Virus record (IMG/VR): IMGVR_UViG_3300021963_010348
Span: 1-20,875 of that record
Strand: one strand, 5' to 3'
From: a virus
Length of the DNA: 20,875 nucleotides
The notes below the pieces were generated by a model. The model was not told where the DNA came from. It made no database searches and saw only the letters and a program-made list of their open reading frames with translations. The translations under genes and the position numbers were made by a program. The number at the start of each line of letters is the position of its first letter. Within the stretch, counting starts at the first letter, position 1. Below, in pieces: positions 7,104-13,445 of this stretch.

Positions 7104-7733
7104 ATGAAAGTTGTTGCAGTTGCCGCCCAACTGAATACTGGCAAAGATGTGTTTTGTGATTATTTGGCACAAAAGCTAAATGTATCCCCATCTGAGACAT
7201 GGACTAGGTCTGCATTTGCAGATGCAGTCAAGAATACTTATTGCAATGCATTTGGCGTTGACCGTGATTTTATCGAGAAGTGGAAACGAAATCCAGAACC
7301 CCCTCCCGGCATGTTGATGCCTGTGCGACAAGGATTGCAGTTTATTGGCGATGGTTTTCGTAAAATTAAGAGCGAAATTTGGATCGAAATAGCTTTAAGA
7401 AGTAGTGATAATCTTATTATAAGCGACAGCAGATATATCAATGAAGCTAAAGCCGTAAAGCAAAAGGGCGGCAAAATGTTTATCATGTATCGTCCGGGGT
7501 TTTTGAATGATGATCCGAACCCAAGTGAAGCTCAAATTAGACCGCTCGTTGAGTTTTGTAAAAATAATTTAAATGAAGGTCCAATTCCAGAATATCGTGT
7601 TTTGCAAGAAAAATATCAAACTGAATTACCAGAGGGTATGCAATATTTTGATTATTTTTTGGTTAATGATGGTTCTATTAAAGACCTTCACAACAAAGTT
7701 GATGTTGAAGTAATCCCTTTTTTGAAAGCGTGA
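7104..7733 (+). CDS. Deoxynucleoside monophosphate kinase-like protein (T4 gp1 type)
   Basis: A 209-residue protein. The N-terminus MKVVAVAAQLNTGKDVF matches the P-loop position of T4 gp1-like kinases (the usual form is GxxxSGKDT), but the first glycine is alanine and the final T is V. Further support comes from GDGFRKIKSEIWIEIAL in the middle and ISDSRYINEAKAVKQKGG followed by RPG, the typical ISDxRFxNEA block of this family. Known members phosphorylate dNMPs to dNDPs for phage DNA synthesis, with the base set including modified bases in some phages. AAGGA at 7092-7096 fixes the start. It heads an operon with the nucleotidyltransferase (6 bases on) and the glycosyltransferase-like gene. The atypical P-loop leaves substrate and activity uncertain. 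Confidence 0.8.
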   Translation: MKVVAVAAQLNTGKDVFCDYLAQKLNVSPSETWTRSAFADAVKNTYCNAFGVDRDFIEKWKRNPEPPPGMLMPVRQGLQFIGDGFRKIKSEIWIEIALRSSDNLIISDSRYINEAKAVKQKGGKMFIMYRPGFLNDDPNPSEAQIRPLVEFCKNNLNEGPIPEYRVLQEKYQTELPEGMQYFDYFLVNDGSIKDLHNKVDVEVIPFLKA

Positions 7734-7739
7734 TCATGA

Positions 7740-8438
7740 ATGAATATTTTGGTGCCTATGGCTGGAGCCGGTGTTAGGCTGGCCAAAGCAGGCTACAACC
7801 TCCCGAAACCTCTAGTTCAGGTCAATGGTCGGTCGCTTATAGAAATCGCATATGAATCGTGGGGACTTGAAGGAAAATACATTTTTGTTGTTCAAGAGTC
7901 CCACGATCAACAGTTTGACTTCCAAAGAATATTATCAAATTTTGTTGAAGATTTTACCATAATTCGCACTTCTGGGCTTACACAGGGCGCAGCTTGTACT
8001 GCTCTACTAGCCGAAGAATATGTTGACAATGAGGAAGAGTTAGTCATAGCTGTTGTTGATGTTTACAATAAAATACCAAAAAAACCTTGGTCGAATGTTG
8101 CGTGCGATGGTGTGATATTTGTGACTGAGTCTCAAAGCCCAATATTTAGCTACGCAAAAGTAGATGATGAGTCTTTTGTAGCGGAAGTCGCAGAGAAAAA
8201 GGTAATTTCTAAATTTGCAACATCAGGCATTTATCATTGGGCTCATGGCTGTGACTTTGTCAAATATGCAAAGCAAATGATTAGTAAAAATGTCAGGACA
8301 AACAATGAGTTTTATATTTGTCCAGTTTACAACGAAGCGATTGCTGATGGTAAAAAATTTGTAGTGGTCCCTGTTGATGAGATGTATGACTTGGGCACGC
8401 ATGAAAACATTCAAATTTTCACAGAGAAATTTACATGA
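7740..8438 (+). CDS. Sugar nucleotidyltransferase (NTP transferase)
   Basis: A 232-residue protein, about the size of a minimal NTP-transferase domain. The N-terminus MNILVPMAGAGVRLAKAGYN followed by LPKPLVQVNG is the signature nucleotide-binding loop (MAGxGxRF...PKPLI.V.G). VVDVY near residue 102 would supply the metal-binding Asp, and YDLGTHEN close to the end matches the W/YxLGTPED element. It would couple a sugar phosphate to an NTP, giving an NDP-sugar. There is no good ribosome site, but the start is six bases after the dNMP kinase stop, which suggests coupling; its stop overlaps the next ATG (ATGA). Next to a glycosyltransferase-like gene, it probably feeds that enzyme. The sugar is unknown. 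Confidence 0.87.
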   Translation: MNILVPMAGAGVRLAKAGYNLPKPLVQVNGRSLIEIAYESWGLEGKYIFVVQESHDQQFDFQRILSNFVEDFTIIRTSGLTQGAACTALLAEEYVDNEEELVIAVVDVYNKIPKKPWSNVACDGVIFVTESQSPIFSYAKVDDESFVAEVAEKKVISKFATSGIYHWAHGCDFVKYAKQMISKNVRTNNEFYICPVYNEAIADGKKFVVVPVDEMYDLGTHENIQIFTEKFT

Positions 8439-9193
8439 AAGTTCATGTATTGCTTCGTGGCCAGCATTATGTTGAAGACGACACACCTTTTAGTCACAAA
8501 TTTCATAAACGCAATTTTATGCATATAGGTAAGAATTTTAGACATTTTTGTTATGAGCCGTTGAAACAGACTTTTGATGTTCAATTTTATGTTATTACTT
8601 GGGACAGTCCTGTTGCAGATGTCTTTGAAAAAATTTGTAGTAAAACCATTTTATTGCCCATCGAAAATTTTAATCAGAAAGGTTTTGAGCAATTTGATCT
8701 AGTGGCACAAGGTTTGGAACTAATTCCAAAAAACGATGACAGCATTGTTTTGATTTTACGATTAGATACGATTTTTAAAAAACCGGTAACAGAGTGGTTT
8801 GATTTTACATCTGATTTTGATATAGTTGTTCCATATAAAGAAACAGGTCCACATTATTGGGACAGATATTTTATGCCTTGGAAAAACAAAGCATCAGAAC
8901 ATAGGATCAGCGACATTTTTCATTTTCTGAAAAATAGAAATGGTAATTTAGATAAATTTTCAAGGATTGTTAAAGTCAATCCATTTGATGCTCATGAGAT
9001 TTATGACGATTTGATCACCGAAGGTTTCAATGTAAAGTTTTGTGTTCAAGATTATTACGATAGCGATACATCCAAGAAAATGAGTATAGCAGTCAATCCA
9101 TTGTTTTTTTTACAAAGGAATTACCATTATGAAATTGATTGGATTGGTTTGAAATTAAACGATGAATTTGGCGAACCGTTGTATGGTTTCTAG
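8435..9193 (+). CDS. Putative glycosyltransferase
   Basis: A 252-residue protein overlapping the nucleotidyltransferase by ATGA. It opens with the strand MKVHVLLRG, has VQFYVITWDS at about 50-59 and VLILRLDTIFKKPV around 107-120, where RLDT resembles the DxD region of GT-A enzymes, and then FDIVVPYKE and a tail with INPLFF-like strands (AVNPLFFLQRN). No signal or membrane segment is visible. I infer a sugar transferase from this pattern and from the direct coupling to an NDP-sugar-forming enzyme. The acceptor (capsid, DNA base, or host lipopolysaccharide) cannot be told from the sequence. Base use is markedly AT-rich (two sampled 60-base lines give about 32 and 37% GC). Its 3' end may overlap a minus-strand frame by 39 bases. 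Confidence 0.6.
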   Translation: MKVHVLLRGQHYVEDDTPFSHKFHKRNFMHIGKNFRHFCYEPLKQTFDVQFYVITWDSPVADVFEKICSKTILLPIENFNQKGFEQFDLVAQGLELIPKNDDSIVLILRLDTIFKKPVTEWFDFTSDFDIVVPYKETGPHYWDRYFMPWKNKASEHRISDIFHFLKNRNGNLDKFSRIVKVNPFDAHEIYDDLITEGFNVKFCVQDYYDSDTSKKMSIAVNPLFFLQRNYHYEIDWIGLKLNDEFGEPLYGF

Positions 9194-9307
9194 TCCATTT
9201 TTTCCTGAAATAATCGTACCCAGAGAAGGGTGTGCTCCCTCAAGCCATCTGATTCCAATTTGTTGTTCCTGATTGCAGAATGTAATTTGTTCGTCAAGTA
9301 TTTTTAT
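9155..9307 (-). other. Short open frame without a normal start codon
   Basis: After the nuclease stop (9306-9304) a +1-shifted frame stays open for 50 codons and reads IKILDEQITF...GIRWLEGAHPSLG to a stop at 9155. The only start-like codon at the junction is ATA at 9307-9305, directly after AAGGATCAACGGCA, which looks like a ribosome site. It could be a lost or rare start, a frameshifted extension of the nuclease, or chance. Otherwise 9194-9303 is a non-coding gap with no terminator visible. Confidence 0.25.
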
Positions 9308-9972
9308 TGCCGTTGATCCTTCAATTGTTTTCTGAGCTTGTTCAGCCCCACCTCCGTTAACACCATAAATCCGAATCCTCTCGCTTGGCAATATTGATCG
9401 CAGGCTGTCCATTTTGCTGAATTCCTTGGTAAATGAGTTTGATCGGAAGGTTTGACTTCCCATATTTCTACTCGTCCATCGCTGAACAAGACTTTTAAAT
9501 CTGGGTTGTACTCATGGAGATTCCCTTCAAAAGTATATTGTACCGAGAAGGGTTCGACCTCATATCCAATGATTTCAGGCATTCCTTCTAGGCATTCATA
9601 CACATCACATTCCATTCCAGAACGGTAGTGCATTTCCTTGCCTCCGTTTTTGGTAGATATCAGATATCCTTCCCTAAATTTTGGTTTTCGCTGCTTAAGT
9701 TTTCCCTTGGCACCGACATCTTTCCAAATAATTGCTTTCATTTGCCCCATCTTGGGAATGTTTGTTTCATATGGGTGTTTGGCCTTGATGTGAGTTCTTA
9801 CACAACGAACAGGACAGCCACATCTAGGCAAGGGACACAACACAAATTCACGACCTTCTTCGTGCGCTTCAAGGATGTGAGACTTGTATGAGTCAAACTC
9901 GGTGTGTGCCATACCACACACAAAGCATGTGTATTTTCGCAAGCCATTGTCTTTTTCAAATGGTAGAGTCAT
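9304..9972 (-). CDS. Zinc-finger plus TnsA-like PD-(D/E)XK endonuclease
   Basis: A 222-residue protein with two N-terminal C2H2-type fingers: C16-x2-C19-x12-H32-x4-H37 and C46-x4-C51-x9-H61-x4-H66. The nuclease domain follows: YRSGMECDVYECLE with E121, HEYNPDLKVLF with D158, and EVKP with E172 and K174, the E...D...ExK arrangement of TnsA. The segment NSAKWTACDQYCQARGFGF and LTEVGL also match that family. T4 gp4 (head-completion protein) has the same YRS..E...PDF...EVK pattern, so the role could be head completion, or a finger-targeted endonuclease acting on host or rival DNA. It starts by ATGA overlap with the upstream minus gene, and a weak ribosome site suggests coupling. Confidence 0.8.
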   Translation of the reverse strand: MTLPFEKDNGLRKYTCFVCGMAHTEFDSYKSHILEAHEEGREFVLCPLPRCGCPVRCVRTHIKAKHPYETNIPKMGQMKAIIWKDVGAKGKLKQRKPKFREGYLISTKNGGKEMHYRSGMECDVYECLEGMPEIIGYEVEPFSVQYTFEGNLHEYNPDLKVLFSDGRVEIWEVKPSDQTHLPRNSAKWTACDQYCQARGFGFMVLTEVGLNKLRKQLKDQRQ

Positions 9973-10391
9973 TTTTTCTTAGATTTCTTGGTTGCGTGTT
10001 TCATCATCTGATCAACTGCCGATTCCCTGTCGCACACCTTTATTGTCGGCAGGTCTTTTAAACTAAAAACGCTCTGAATGCTTTCTTCATCGCCGTCAGA
10101 CAGACACTTCAGCAAATTGATTGCAGGAAATTGAGCCTCATGTCTGAAGTTTGGCATCATGGGTTCGTCGTCGTCATCTGTCTTTAGTTTTGCAAAAATA
10201 AGGCGACTCTCTTCAGGTGCGCCAAACAGGTCTTTGCCTTTATTGAAAAAGAGAATCAATTCGTGTTTGTCCAAAATGTCGTTGAGCTTGTCTTCTTGTT
10301 CTTGCAATGCGCAATGATAATCCCAACGATCCATGAGACCACGAAAGCTGCTAAAGGCAGGTGATAAGTTGTTCTTATTATTCTTGCTCAT
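9969..10391 (-). CDS. Charged protein of unknown function, upstream of the nuclease
   Basis: A 140-residue protein with a polar N-terminus (MSKNNKNN), a helical segment DYHCALQEQEDKLNDIL, an acidic run (KTDDDDEP) near the middle and a lysine tail (TKKSKKK). No family is recognised. It is coupled to the nuclease gene by a 4-base overlap, so it may be its partner or inhibitor. The upstream bases (ACTATATATTTGAT) contain no ribosome site, so translation could be leaderless or the real start could be different; the next methionine, at residue 20, has no better site. Confidence 0.65.
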   Translation of the reverse strand: MSKNNKNNLSPAFSSFRGLMDRWDYHCALQEQEDKLNDILDKHELILFFNKGKDLFGAPEESRLIFAKLKTDDDDEPMMPNFRHEAQFPAINLLKCLSDGDEESIQSVFSLKDLPTIKVCDRESAVDQMMKHATKKSKKK

Positions 10392-10431
10392 ATCAAATAT
10401 ATAGTTTTGTGTTTAAGAAACTGGAGACTTT

Positions 10432-10608
10432 ATGATTGCTTATGCTCAATATCATGCTTATTCAAAATTGATGAATGAGGGCATGTATGACAAATTCACT
10501 CAGGGCTTGAAATCAGGCTACACATCAGCGAGGGATGAGACGGCGGTCCAATACGATAAATATGCAAAAATTGCTGGTGAAAGCTTCTGGAGTTGCCGCA
10601 AAATATAG
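10432..10608 (+). CDS. 5' part of a frameshifted gene (58-codon frame)
   Basis: This frame has the only good start in the region: GGAG at 10423-10426 and ATG at 10432. It encodes a helical, protein-like N-terminus (MIAYAQYHAYSKLMNEGMYD, then SARDETAVQYDKYAK) and stops at 10606. The main downstream frame begins at 10535 with MRRRSNTINMQ, which has no usable ribosome site and is just the shadow of this sequence. If one base is skipped in the A5 run at 10566-10570, YDKYAK continues directly into LLVKASGVAAKYSKK of the main frame, giving about 424 residues. It is probably the true N-terminus of the gene that follows. Confidence 0.6.
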   Translation: MIAYAQYHAYSKLMNEGMYDKFTQGLKSGYTSARDETAVQYDKYAKIAGESFWSCRKI

Positions 10609-11707
10609 CAAAAAATTAGGAATACCTCCAGAATTGGCAACAGCCTTGGTTGCGTCAGGTTTAATTGGAGGTCCAGCCGCTGTACCGTTCGCTGCCTTGA
10701 TGTATTTCGTAAAAAAGCCTGTTAATTATGTTGCAAACAAAGTTTTTGATGCGGGCTGGGCTGCTGGAGAAAAAGTTGTTGGCGCTTTGAAAGGCGGTAG
10801 ACAGCCGCAATTGCAGCCTGAATCTTTTAGCTTCAAAGAATGGCTTATGCTTATGGAAGAAGAAGAAAAAGAGGGATTTTTAGATAGATTTGCTAAAGGA
10901 ACTGGACATTTTATTGGAAGAATGGCAGGAAATATCGCAGGATTGGCTGGTAAAGTTGTAGGAACCATGAAAAGCCGACTCACCGATGTTTACAACTATG
11001 TGACTCAAAATCCGAAAGAAGTTGCCAGAGCAATGTTTTTAGTTGGTGTGGGAGCTCTTGCCGGTGCTGCTGTTGGAAAAATAACACATGATTTGAAAGA
11101 CATGGTTGTTCAAAAGGTAAAGGATATTGTTCAAGGCGTGCCAGCAGAAGAGGTTGCTTGGTTGCGTAAAAACATCGTTCTCGATCCTACTGAAGATGGA
11201 GGATATGCCACCCGTGGCTTTGGCTCGGAGGAAATGCTGCAACAAGGCGACCAAAATTATATGGATGTTCCCTACGATTCGCCCGATGGAGGAGCCACAT
11301 CGATGGTAGGAGGCACGACTGTAAAAGCTACGGATGGTCTTGTTCACGGGAACACCAGCACGGTAGATGCTATGACAGCCTCTCACTCTGGTGGAAAAGA
11401 AGGTTATTTTGCAGCTACTCAAAGTCATGCCAAATCTTTGGAAGACGCATATCGTGATACTGCCAAACAAATGGCAGGCATTTCAAGTCAATCATCAAGT
11501 GGTCCTTGGAATCCACTCCTCGGAAAAACTACTGGCATGATGCCGTCCTTAAGGGGAATGAATGTGAATCCAGAGGAAATGATTGCTAGGTATGGTCGTT
11601 CAGCCGCTGATGAAATACAAAGCAGATTGGCAACTCCAGATACCTATACTACTCCCGCAACAGTTGCTGGAGCAACTGTCAATGCTACAAATAGGCGTAA
11701 AAAGTAA
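10535..11707 (+). CDS. Probable virion or membrane-interacting structural protein
   Basis: The frame has 390 codons, but the first dozen are probably not coding (see the 10432 frame). Hydrophobic glycine/alanine-rich stretches at about residues 38-63 (LATALVASGLIGG...) and about 166-183 (MFLVGVGALAGAAVG) could cross a membrane, with a third weaker one around MAGNIAGLAGKVVG. A phrase FSFKEWLMLMEEEE at about 98-111 resembles the capsid-targeting motif found at the N-termini of nearby small proteins. The C-terminal half is rich in S, G, T and A and ends in a basic tail (NRRKK). The make-up recalls internal or ejected virion proteins. It is followed, 10 bases on, by two more genes with the same motif. 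No named family is recognised. Confidence 0.65.
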   Translation: MRRRSNTINMQKLLVKASGVAAKYSKKLGIPPELATALVASGLIGGPAAVPFAALMYFVKKPVNYVANKVFDAGWAAGEKVVGALKGGRQPQLQPESFSFKEWLMLMEEEEKEGFLDRFAKGTGHFIGRMAGNIAGLAGKVVGTMKSRLTDVYNYVTQNPKEVARAMFLVGVGALAGAAVGKITHDLKDMVVQKVKDIVQGVPAEEVAWLRKNIVLDPTEDGGYATRGFGSEEMLQQGDQNYMDVPYDSPDGGATSMVGGTTVKATDGLVHGNTSTVDAMTASHSGGKEGYFAATQSHAKSLEDAYRDTAKQMAGISSQSSSGPWNPLLGKTTGMMPSLRGMNVNPEEMIARYGRSAADEIQSRLATPDTYTTPATVAGATVNATNRRKK

Positions 11708-11717
11708 TATATAAAGT

Positions 11718-12188
11718 ATGTCTTATTTAAGCTTTAGAAAATATGTTGAAGAAATGGACCTAACTCCTGAAAAGGCTCGTGAGGACACCGATCCTTTGGA
11801 CGATAAGGCAAGTGCAGGGAAGCAAGATTATTTTGCGTCTTTAGGTGATGAACAAGGCATCGAGTGGGAGCAAATTAAGAACATTTACCAGAATGAACCT
11901 TGGATTTCTTCGCATTTTTCTTTAGGCAGCGACGATAAAGAGATGCTTTACAAACTTTCTCCGTGGGAAATTGTAAAAGGCACTCTTACTCCAGAAGGTG
12001 CAGATATTAGGTTGAAGCCTCAAAAAGGTTTGAGAAGTTACATAAAAGGCAACAAACTGAACAAAGCAAAGTATCAAGATACTAAGAGATATCACCTAAA
12101 TCGTGATGAGTTAGTAAAGTTTTTGACTACCGGCTGGACTCCTGCTGCTCAACAAGCTGGAGGTGCTGCCGGTGGTATGCCGATGTAA
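11718..12188 (+). CDS. Probable structural or internal head protein
   Basis: A 156-residue protein whose N-terminus MSYLSFRKYVEEMD resembles T4 capsid-targeting sequences (compare MKTYQEFIAE of T4 internal proteins). The middle is acidic and helical (KQDYFASLGDEQGIEWEQIK, SPWEIVKGTLTPEG). The tail GWTPAAQQAGGAAGGMPM is glycine/alanine-rich. The start has no clear ribosome site, only TATATAAAGT directly before it; TATAAAGT resembles a late box but touches the ATG. It lies 10 bases after the previous gene and 8 before the next, so translation may rely on coupling. The structural role is inferred from the motif and neighbours. Confidence 0.7.
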   Translation: MSYLSFRKYVEEMDLTPEKAREDTDPLDDKASAGKQDYFASLGDEQGIEWEQIKNIYQNEPWISSHFSLGSDDKEMLYKLSPWEIVKGTLTPEGADIRLKPQKGLRSYIKGNKLNKAKYQDTKRYHLNRDELVKFLTTGWTPAAQQAGGAAGGMPM

Positions 12189-12196
12189 GGAAAGAT

Positions 12197-12373
12197 ATGA
12201 CTTTTAGAGAATGGCTAAAGTTAAGGGAAGTTGGAACCAGCACGGCAAGTGTTGCTGTCTTTGCACGACCGCTATTTGGTGGTCCAACCACAAGGATGTA
12301 TCCAGAACCGATAATTTTGGGCGGCAGGGAAATTAAAAAGAAAAAGAAACACAAGCATAACGACGAAAAATAA
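12197..12373 (+). CDS. Small capsid-targeting-like basic protein
   Basis: A 58-residue protein with an AAGGAAAG ribosome site and ATG at 12197. The N-terminus MTFREWLKLREVG has the F-x-E-W/F-L...E pattern of T4 internal-protein targeting peptides, with LRE as a possible prohead-protease site. The remainder is proline/glycine-rich (ARPLFGGPTTRMYPEP) and ends in a strongly basic tail (KKKKKHKHNDEK), which would suit DNA binding inside a head. It is the last gene of the three-gene structural-like run. The function is inferred from composition only. Confidence 0.65.
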   Translation: MTFREWLKLREVGTSTASVAVFARPLFGGPTTRMYPEPIILGGREIKKKKKHKHNDEK

Positions 12374-12379
12374 ATTCTC

Positions 12380-12408
12380 TTGCTAAAAATTTAAACAAAT
12401 CATATATT
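12380..12408 (+). promoter_or_regulatory. Sigma70-like promoter before thyX
   Basis: TTGCTA at 12380-12385, a 17-base spacer and TATATT at 12403-12408, 29 bases ahead of the GTG start. The -35 and spacing are identical to the promoter before the amidoligase gene. Confidence 0.45.
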
Positions 12409-12437
12409 GAAGTCATCCACCGTGTGAGGATTTCATC

Positions 12438-13325
12438 GTGCAAGACTTGATGGATTTGGTCCCGAATAAAACAATTCAATGTCTCGATGGAATTGGTCAG
12501 GTACAACTGGTCGATGTGATGCCAAGGATGGCTCCCGATGGCCAGACCGCTGATTACGCAATAGCACAGGCAGCAAGAGTTTCTTACGGTGACGGCACCA
12601 AATCCGTCAACGAAGACAATGGTTTAGTCAGGTATCTTCTTCGCCACAGTCACACGACTCCAAGTGAAATGGTGGTCTTCAAGTTTAGACTTAAGCTGCC
12701 TATTTTTGTCAGCCGACAAATGTGTCGGCACAGAATGATGTCGATGAATGAAATTTCAGGAAGATATTCCGTCATGCGTGATGAGTTTTATTTTCCTCAT
12801 CCTTCAGATTTAAGAAAGCAATCCACTACCAACAAACAAGGATCAGATGGTTCCGTAAACGATGCTGATGCCGAGGCTTTTTCCCAAGCAATCGAGCAAC
12901 AATGTAAGCAAGCCTACGATCTCTACACCAAAATGCTAAATGCCGGGGTAGCTAGGGAACAGGCAAGGATGATCCTTCCTCTTAACCTGTACACCGAATA
13001 CTACTGGAAGCAAGACTTGCATAATCTTTTGCATTTCTTGGCCTTAAGATTAGATTCTCATGCACAGTATGAAATTAGGGTGTTTGCACAAGCTATGTAT
13101 GACCTTGTAAAGCCTTTGGTTCCTGTCACAATTCAGGCTTTTGAGGATTATCACTTCATGCGGGGAGCGGTGAAGTTGACCCGTTTAGAAGTTGATGCGG
13201 TCGTCAAATTTATGGAATCAAATGCTTGGCATCTGAATGCGCCTGAAATTGATAGCGAGAATAAGAGGGAGCGTTCTGAGTGGCTTGAAAAGGCTCAGAA
13301 GTTGGGCTTTCCAAAACCAAGTTAA
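12438..13325 (+). CDS. thyX: Flavin-dependent thymidylate synthase ThyX
   Basis: A 295-residue protein starting at GTG 12438 behind a GAGGA ribosome site. The family signature RHRMMSMNEISGRYS lies at residues 97-111, with the flavin/dUMP contacts R97, H98, R99, S102, N104, E105 and R109. LRHSHTTPSEM at 68-78 is the HxxTPxE element, with M in place of the usual final His, and LDSHAQYEIR is the C-terminal substrate loop. ThyX makes dTMP from dUMP using methylene-tetrahydrofolate, NADPH and FAD. The protein is longer than minimal ThyX because of an insertion around 120-150 (KQSTTNKQGSDGSVND) and a helical tail, neither of which touches the core motifs. With the dNMP kinase it would raise the thymidine supply during phage replication. 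Confidence 0.95.
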   Translation: MQDLMDLVPNKTIQCLDGIGQVQLVDVMPRMAPDGQTADYAIAQAARVSYGDGTKSVNEDNGLVRYLLRHSHTTPSEMVVFKFRLKLPIFVSRQMCRHRMMSMNEISGRYSVMRDEFYFPHPSDLRKQSTTNKQGSDGSVNDADAEAFSQAIEQQCKQAYDLYTKMLNAGVAREQARMILPLNLYTEYYWKQDLHNLLHFLALRLDSHAQYEIRVFAQAMYDLVKPLVPVTIQAFEDYHFMRGAVKLTRLEVDAVVKFMESNAWHLNAPEIDSENKRERSEWLEKAQKLGFPKPS

Positions 13326-13405
13326 ATCGATCTTCTGGCGTGAAAGAACTGTTGGCCAGAATAAAAGCAATAATCGTGATTGATTTGCTTATCATGCGAA
13401 CTCCT

Positions 13406-13429
13406 TTATGATTGTCATGATAATCATAA
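13406..13429 (+). repeat. Inverted repeat upstream of the HldE-like gene
   Basis: TTATGATT (13406-13413) and AATCATAA (13422-13429) are perfect 8-bp arms around GTCATGAT. A second, competing pairing is possible between TTATCATG (13389-13396) and CATGATAA (13416-13423). It lies in the 120-base gap 13326-13445, just ahead of the ribosome site, and could be an operator or an mRNA structure. Confidence 0.4.
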
Positions 13430-13445
13430 GGCAGGTCGCAAAACC

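Noticed and set aside
11039-11470. 143-codon minus-strand frame inside the 10535-11707 gene
   Set aside because: Antisense shadow with no start signal; the plus frame has better composition and context.
13380-13445. Upstream extension of the HldE-like gene
   Set aside because: The 22 extra residues are unlike the family N-terminus and the stretch is occupied by inverted repeats ahead of the better start at 13446.
13326-13445. Possible small minus-strand gene in the gap before the HldE-like gene
   Set aside because: The frame 13210-13482 runs through thyX and the HldE start, with no ribosome site and no protein-like pattern.
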